Source of the DNA: CAYYVJ01 sp964475115
GTDB lineage: Bacteria > Bacillota > Clostridia > Lachnospirales > Lachnospiraceae
Reading direction: 5' to 3'
Length of the DNA: 36,991 bases
Assembly (NCBI GenBank): GCA_964475115.1
Contig: CAYYVJ010000011.1
Coordinates: 1-36,991, forward strand
The notes below the pieces were generated by a model. It made no database searches and had not been told where the DNA came from. It was given only the letters and a program-made list of their open reading frames with translations. Position 1 is the stretch's first letter, and every line of letters begins with the position of its first letter. The position numbers were made by a program, and so were the translations under genes. Positions 33,492 to 36,991 of the stretch are shown in pieces.

Positions 33492-34507
33492 AGGGGCACC
33501 TCATTGGTCAGTCTTTTAAATTCCTCCAGCTTTGCTGCTGCCTTTCCACTATCGATAATTTCTTCCGCCATTTTTATACAATCAATAACTGAGCAATCAT
33601 CAATACCAAGATAAAGTGCCATGGCTGAATTCAATATCACTACATCGCGCTTTGGTCCTTTTTCTAGACCACTTAATATATTTAGGGTTATCATTGCATT
33701 TTCTTTTGGAGTTCCACCTACTAAATCGGATAGAGCACAGCTCTTAAATCCAAACTGTTCGGGTGTAATCTCATAACTAGTCAACTCACCGTGACGTATT
33801 TCACATATACTCGTAGGTCCAGTAAGAGTAATTTCATCCATTCCATCACTTCCATTCACAACTAATCCTCGAATCACACCTAGATTATCAAGGACTTTAG
33901 ATAATGGTTCTACCAATTTCGCATCATAAACTCCCATAAGTTGCATCTTTGCACTTGCAGGGCTTGCTAAAGGTCCTAAAATATTAAAAATAGTTCGAAC
34001 CCCCATCTCCTTTCTTACAGGAGCAGCGTACTTCATAGAAGTATGATACATTTGAGCAAACATAAAACAAATATTACTTTCATTTAGTATTTGTTCATTG
34101 TGTTCAGGCGTCAAATTAAGGTTAATTCCAAGACTTTCAAGCACATCAGCTGCTCCACTTTTACTTGATACCCCTCGGTTACCATGCTTTGCCACAGGAA
34201 CTCCACCAGCTGCAATTACAAATGCTGATGTAGTAGATATATTAAAGGTACCTACACCATCTCCACCTGTTCCGACGATATCGATTACATTACGAATAGG
34301 ATTAATTTTCAAGCCATTTTCACGCATAACTTCTGCACAAGCAGTTATTTCATCTACGGTTTCACCCTTCATGCTAAGTGCGGCTAAAAATGCTCCCATC
34401 TGCGCTTGTGTGGCAGTTCCATTCATCATTTCTTGCATTACTTCTTTTGATGTATCAACATCAAGATTATTTCCACTAAGTACTTCCTTAATTGCATGTT
34501 GTATCAT
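33488..34507 (-). CDS. trpD: Anthranilate phosphoribosyltransferase
   Basis: 339 residues. Transfers phosphoribose from PRPP to anthranilate. The glycine-rich 'DIVGTGGDGVGTFNIST' (about 79-95) is the PRPP/diphosphate loop, followed by 'KHGNRGVSSKSGAADVLE'. No glutaminase domain is fused; trpG is separate upstream. GGAGG lies 8 bases before the ATG, and the gap from the trpG stop is 12 bases. Confidence 0.97.
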   Translation of the reverse strand: MIQHAIKEVLSGNNLDVDTSKEVMQEMMNGTATQAQMGAFLAALSMKGETVDEITACAEVMRENGLKINPIRNVIDIVGTGGDGVGTFNISTTSAFVIAAGGVPVAKHGNRGVSSKSGAADVLESLGINLNLTPEHNEQILNESNICFMFAQMYHTSMKYAAPVRKEMGVRTIFNILGPLASPASAKMQLMGVYDAKLVEPLSKVLDNLGVIRGLVVNGSDGMDEITLTGPTSICEIRHGELTSYEITPEQFGFKSCALSDLVGGTPKENAMITLNILSGLEKGPKRDVVILNSAMALYLGIDDCSVIDCIKMAEEIIDSGKAAAKLEEFKRLTNEVPL

Positions 34508-34519
34508 ATCATTTTCCTC

Positions 34520-35240
34520 CTAGCCTAATAAAAAGTTTCTTAAAATTTCACTTCCATAAGGTGTCATAATCGATTCCGGATGAAACTGCACACCATATAC
34601 CTTATATTCTTTATGCTGTACTGCCATTACTTCCCCTGATTCATCTTCCGCGATTATTTCTAAAACCTCAGCTATTGTATCTTTTCTTGCTGCAAGTGAA
34701 TGATGTCTTGCTGCATCAATATTTATAGGTAAATCTTTAAATATTGGACTAGAATTATCTAAAATAATTTTACTTTTCTTTCCATGCATTAAGTGTTTGG
34801 CATGATTGATTTGTGCTCCATATACTTCACAAATAGCTTGATGTCCCAAGCAAACACCAAAAATAGGGAACTCTTGTGCTAATTTTTTATGAGCTCTTTA
34901 CATATTCCTGCATCTTTTGGATAACCAGGTCCTGGTGATAGAATTATATGACTAGGATTCAATTCTTTTATCTCATTTATTGACACTTCATCGTTTCTAA
35001 TCACCTTGATTTCAGGATTAATAGCTCCTGCTAATTGAACTNNNNNNNNNNNNNNNNNNNNNNNNNNNNNNNNNNNNNNNNNNNNNNNNNNNNNNNNNNN
35101 NNNNNNNNNNNNNNNNNNNNNNNNNNNNNNNNNNNNNNNNNTTCATCGTTTCTAATCACCTTGATTTCAGGATTAATAGCTCCTGCTAATTGAACTAAGT
35201 TATAAGAAAAACTATCATAATTATCAATTACAAGTATCAT
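34520..35240 (-). CDS. trpG: Anthranilate synthase glutaminase subunit, broken by assembly
   Basis: Supplies ammonia from glutamine to TrpE. As assembled it is split by 100 N (35042-35141) and by a frameshift at a T run (34883-34888). Dropping the N run with one copy of the duplicated 55 bp, and adding one base to the run, gives a complete 188-residue protein: 'MILVIDNYDSFSYNLVQLAG', 'ILSPGPGYPKDAG', then nucleophile Cys79 in 'FGVCLGHQAI' and His169/Glu171 in 'VQFHPES'. All catalytic residues are kept, so the gene is probably intact in the organism. Its ATG overlaps the trpE stop (TAATG). Confidence 0.93.
35042..35141. other. Assembly gap (100 N) that is probably false
   Basis: The 55 bases before it (34987-35041) are identical to the 55 bases after it (35142-35196). 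The contig ends overlap, so no sequence is missing. Confidence 0.95.
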
Positions 35241-36700
35241 TAGTTATCCACCTCCCCCGCTTTGATGATTGCATTCAATACAGCTAATGCTTTGTTTTCT
35301 GATTCTTCATACTCCTTTTCTGCTATGCTATCAGCGACAATACCTCCACCTGCTTGCACACGAACAATATCTTTTGTTTTTACAGCCATCCGTATAGCAA
35401 TACAAGTATCCATATTTCCTCTGAAATCTAGATATCCTATAGCACCTCCATATATTCCCCTAGGTTCTTTTTCAAGTTCTTCTATTATTTCACAAGCACG
35501 AAACTTTGGAGCACCAGATAGCGTTCCAGCGGGTAAAACCGCCTCTATAGCACTATAGCCATCGTATTGCTTACTTATGTTGCTTTCTACTTGAGAACAT
35601 AGATGCATTATCTTGGAATACCGATGTATCATCATATATTTTGTAACTTCTACGGAAGAAAATTCCGAGATTTTACCTAAATCATTTCGCCCCAAATCTA
35701 CTAACATATTGTGTTCTGATCGCTCTTTTTCATCTAATAAAAGTTCTTTTTCTAATTCCCTATCTTCTTCCGCTGTATTCCCTCTCGGTCTTGAACCTGC
35801 CACCGGAAATGTAGTTAATCTTCCATTCTCTAATTTTACAAGTGTTTCTGGTGAAGTACTCATAAGTTCATCTCCTTCTATATTCATAAACACCATATAT
35901 GGAGAAGGATTGCTTGTTCTTAGTACTCGATATGCATCTAGTAAACTGTTTTGATATTTGCTAACAAATTGCCTAGATATTACCGCCTGGAAAATATCAC
36001 CTTCTCGAATATACTCTTTTGTACGCTCCACCATTTTATAATATTCGTCTTTCGTAACATTACATTTAAATTCCACCTTATCTACTGTTTTATTTGCAGG
36101 AATTGTAGGACCATTTCTAATAATATTAATTATTTCATCAATTTCTTTTAATGCTTTTTCATAGTTGCTTTTTACTTCATCTGTTTTTACATTAACAATA
36201 ATGGATATCTTTTGTTTCAAATGATCAAAGGCTATTACTTTGTCAAATAGCATCAGATCAAAATCATTACTATCTCCTGATTTAATTTTTAATTTTGTTT
36301 CTGAATAACCTATCATAGAATAGGCAAAGTATCCCACAAATCCGCCAGTAAAGGGAGGCATATCCTCGTAAATCGGAGATTTATACTCTCCTAAGATTTT
36401 TCTTAATTCATCCATAGGATTTTCTGTCACAAAACTAATACTATTATTTTCTCTTTCTACCGTAACCCTTTTTTCCTTACAAGTTACCCGAATACTTGGG
36501 TTGTATCCAAGAAAAGAGTAACGCCCCCATCTTTCTCCACTCTCTGCACTTTCTAAAAGATAATAGCGTTTACTTATTGCAGCAAGCTTCTGTAACACAA
36601 GAATTGGAGTAATTAAATCAGCATTCATTTCTCTACATATAGGGATTACACTGAAATCCTTATGCATTGTAAAGATTTGCTCAAAATCTGGTCTTACCAT
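35240..36700 (-). CDS. trpE: Anthranilate synthase component I
   Basis: 486 residues. Makes anthranilate from chorismate with ammonia from TrpG. The N-terminal part has 'LLESAESGERWGRYSFLGYN' (about 48-67), which includes the LLES stretch of the tryptophan feedback site. The C-terminal chorismate-binding domain has 'GDIFQAVISRQF', 'LSGAPKFRACEII', 'RGIYGGAIGYLDF' and 'VQAGGGIVADSIAEKEYEE'. First gene of trpEGDCF, preceded by AAAGGA and the T-box leader. The ATG at 36700 is supported by that ribosome site. Confidence 0.97.
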   Translation of the reverse strand: MVRPDFEQIFTMHKDFSVIPICREMNADLITPILVLQKLAAISKRYYLLESAESGERWGRYSFLGYNPSIRVTCKEKRVTVERENNSISFVTENPMDELRKILGEYKSPIYEDMPPFTGGFVGYFAYSMIGYSETKLKIKSGDSNDFDLMLFDKVIAFDHLKQKISIIVNVKTDEVKSNYEKALKEIDEIINIIRNGPTIPANKTVDKVEFKCNVTKDEYYKMVERTKEYIREGDIFQAVISRQFVSKYQNSLLDAYRVLRTSNPSPYMVFMNIEGDELMSTSPETLVKLENGRLTTFPVAGSRPRGNTAEEDRELEKELLLDEKERSEHNMLVDLGRNDLGKISEFSSVEVTKYMMIHRYSKIMHLCSQVESNISKQYDGYSAIEAVLPAGTLSGAPKFRACEIIEELEKEPRGIYGGAIGYLDFRGNMDTCIAIRMAVKTKDIVRVQAGGGIVADSIAEKEYEESENKALAVLNAIIKAGEVDN

Positions 36701-36815
36701 GTCTCTTATCCTTTATTTCATCAATTGATGGGATGAAACTCCTTTCATTATTTGATTAGGAAGTGTTCTAATTTAGGGGCGCATTTTTATAAATAGCAGA
36801 ATGTTCCTGAAATAT

Positions 36816-36854
36816 AAAAAAGCCCTTGCCCCTGCTATTTGCAGGGACAAAAGC
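36816..36854 (-). terminator. T-box attenuator terminator
   Basis: GC-rich stem of about 14 bp with a 5-base AAATA loop and a U run at 36816-36821 (read on the minus strand); alternative to the antiterminator formed with the T-box sequence. Confidence 0.9.
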
Positions 36855-36991
36855 CTTCACTTCTGCGGTACCACCCAAATTGGTAATTAAAATTACCCAC
36901 TCTTTTACACACCATCATGTGTACCCTTCTGATAACGGTCAGGGTTCCCGTCAGCTCCTACTCCCCATTGGTTTCTGGCTGCCCTCACAAG
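36816..36991 (-). promoter_or_regulatory. T-box leader of the trp operon (5' end outside the window)
   Basis: Minus-strand TGGGTGGTACCGC (36865-36877) is the T-box sequence. It is followed by a strong terminator: GCTTTTGTCCCTGC (36841-36854) pairs with GCAGGGGCAAGGGC (36822-36835) and runs into six U. Upstream lie stem III (GGTAATT..AATTACC) and other helices. A candidate specifier TGG (36965-36967), followed by GGAGTAG, fits tryptophan. Uncharged tRNA-Trp would favour antitermination and trp expression. The promoter and part of stem I lie beyond the window. Confidence 0.9.

Noticed and set aside
34987..35196. 55-bp direct repeat as a biological duplication
   Set aside because: The copies flank exactly 100 N and a single copy restores an intact trpG, so it is an unmerged contig overlap.

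Overview
The window is low-GC DNA that looks like a draft chromosome segment from a Gram-positive clostridium, most likely a Lachnospiraceae member of the Lachnoclostridium phytofermentans kind. The grounds are: strong GGAGG ribosome sites, a class III (Firmicute-type) fructose-1,6-bisphosphatase, a fused clostridial-type PurL, an iron-sulfur L-serine dehydratase in two subunits, NADP-dependent GapN, a ferredoxin-linked 2-oxoacid oxidoreductase, a T-box in front of the trp operon and a GH43 xylosidase remnant. The genus is an inference. Two runs of 100 N mark contig joins.

Layout. 1-2700 is the accessory, eroded end: a DUF2975 membrane protein, a block of phased 21-bp repeats, a frameshifted IS30 transposase remnant, a small zinc-ribbon membrane protein, a DUF5050-like scrap, an acidic repeat tail and a Gfo/Idh/MocA oxidoreductase cut by the first gap. 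2820-5110 is purC-purF behind a strong promoter and a long leader hairpin. 5250-9110 is fbp, a GH43 remnant, sdaAB and sdaAA, all on the minus strand. A UMF1-type transporter (+) converges on galK-galT-bioY (-) over a perfect 19-bp terminator. degV (+) converges on purL (-). Then come a chemoreceptor, a nuclease-helicase overlapping a LysR regulator, an HPr-like protein without the phosphorylatable histidine, and a radical SAM/DUF4130 DNA-repair pair. gapN (-) and korAB (+) diverge from overlapping promoters. An Fe/Mn superoxide dismutase-like gene and a 49-codon gene follow. The right end is a T-box-controlled trpEGDCF operon on the minus strand.

Metabolism. The genes cover purine synthesis (purF, purC, purL), central carbon metabolism (fbp, gapN, 2-oxoacid:ferredoxin oxidoreductase), galactose use (galK, galT), serine breakdown, biotin uptake and tryptophan synthesis up to indoleglycerol phosphate. 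trpB and trpA are not attached to the trp operon here.

Most worth a second look: a near-consensus LexA (SOS) box upstream of the radical SAM/DUF4130 pair; the leader hairpin that starts almost at the purC transcription start; the shared -35 element of gapN and korA; the internally deleted GH43 gene; the HPr-like protein lacking His15; and clear assembly artefacts in trpG (a false gap flanked by an identical 55-bp overlap, plus a one-base homopolymer frameshift). I saw no CRISPR array, tRNA, rRNA, intact mobile element or obvious new defence system.
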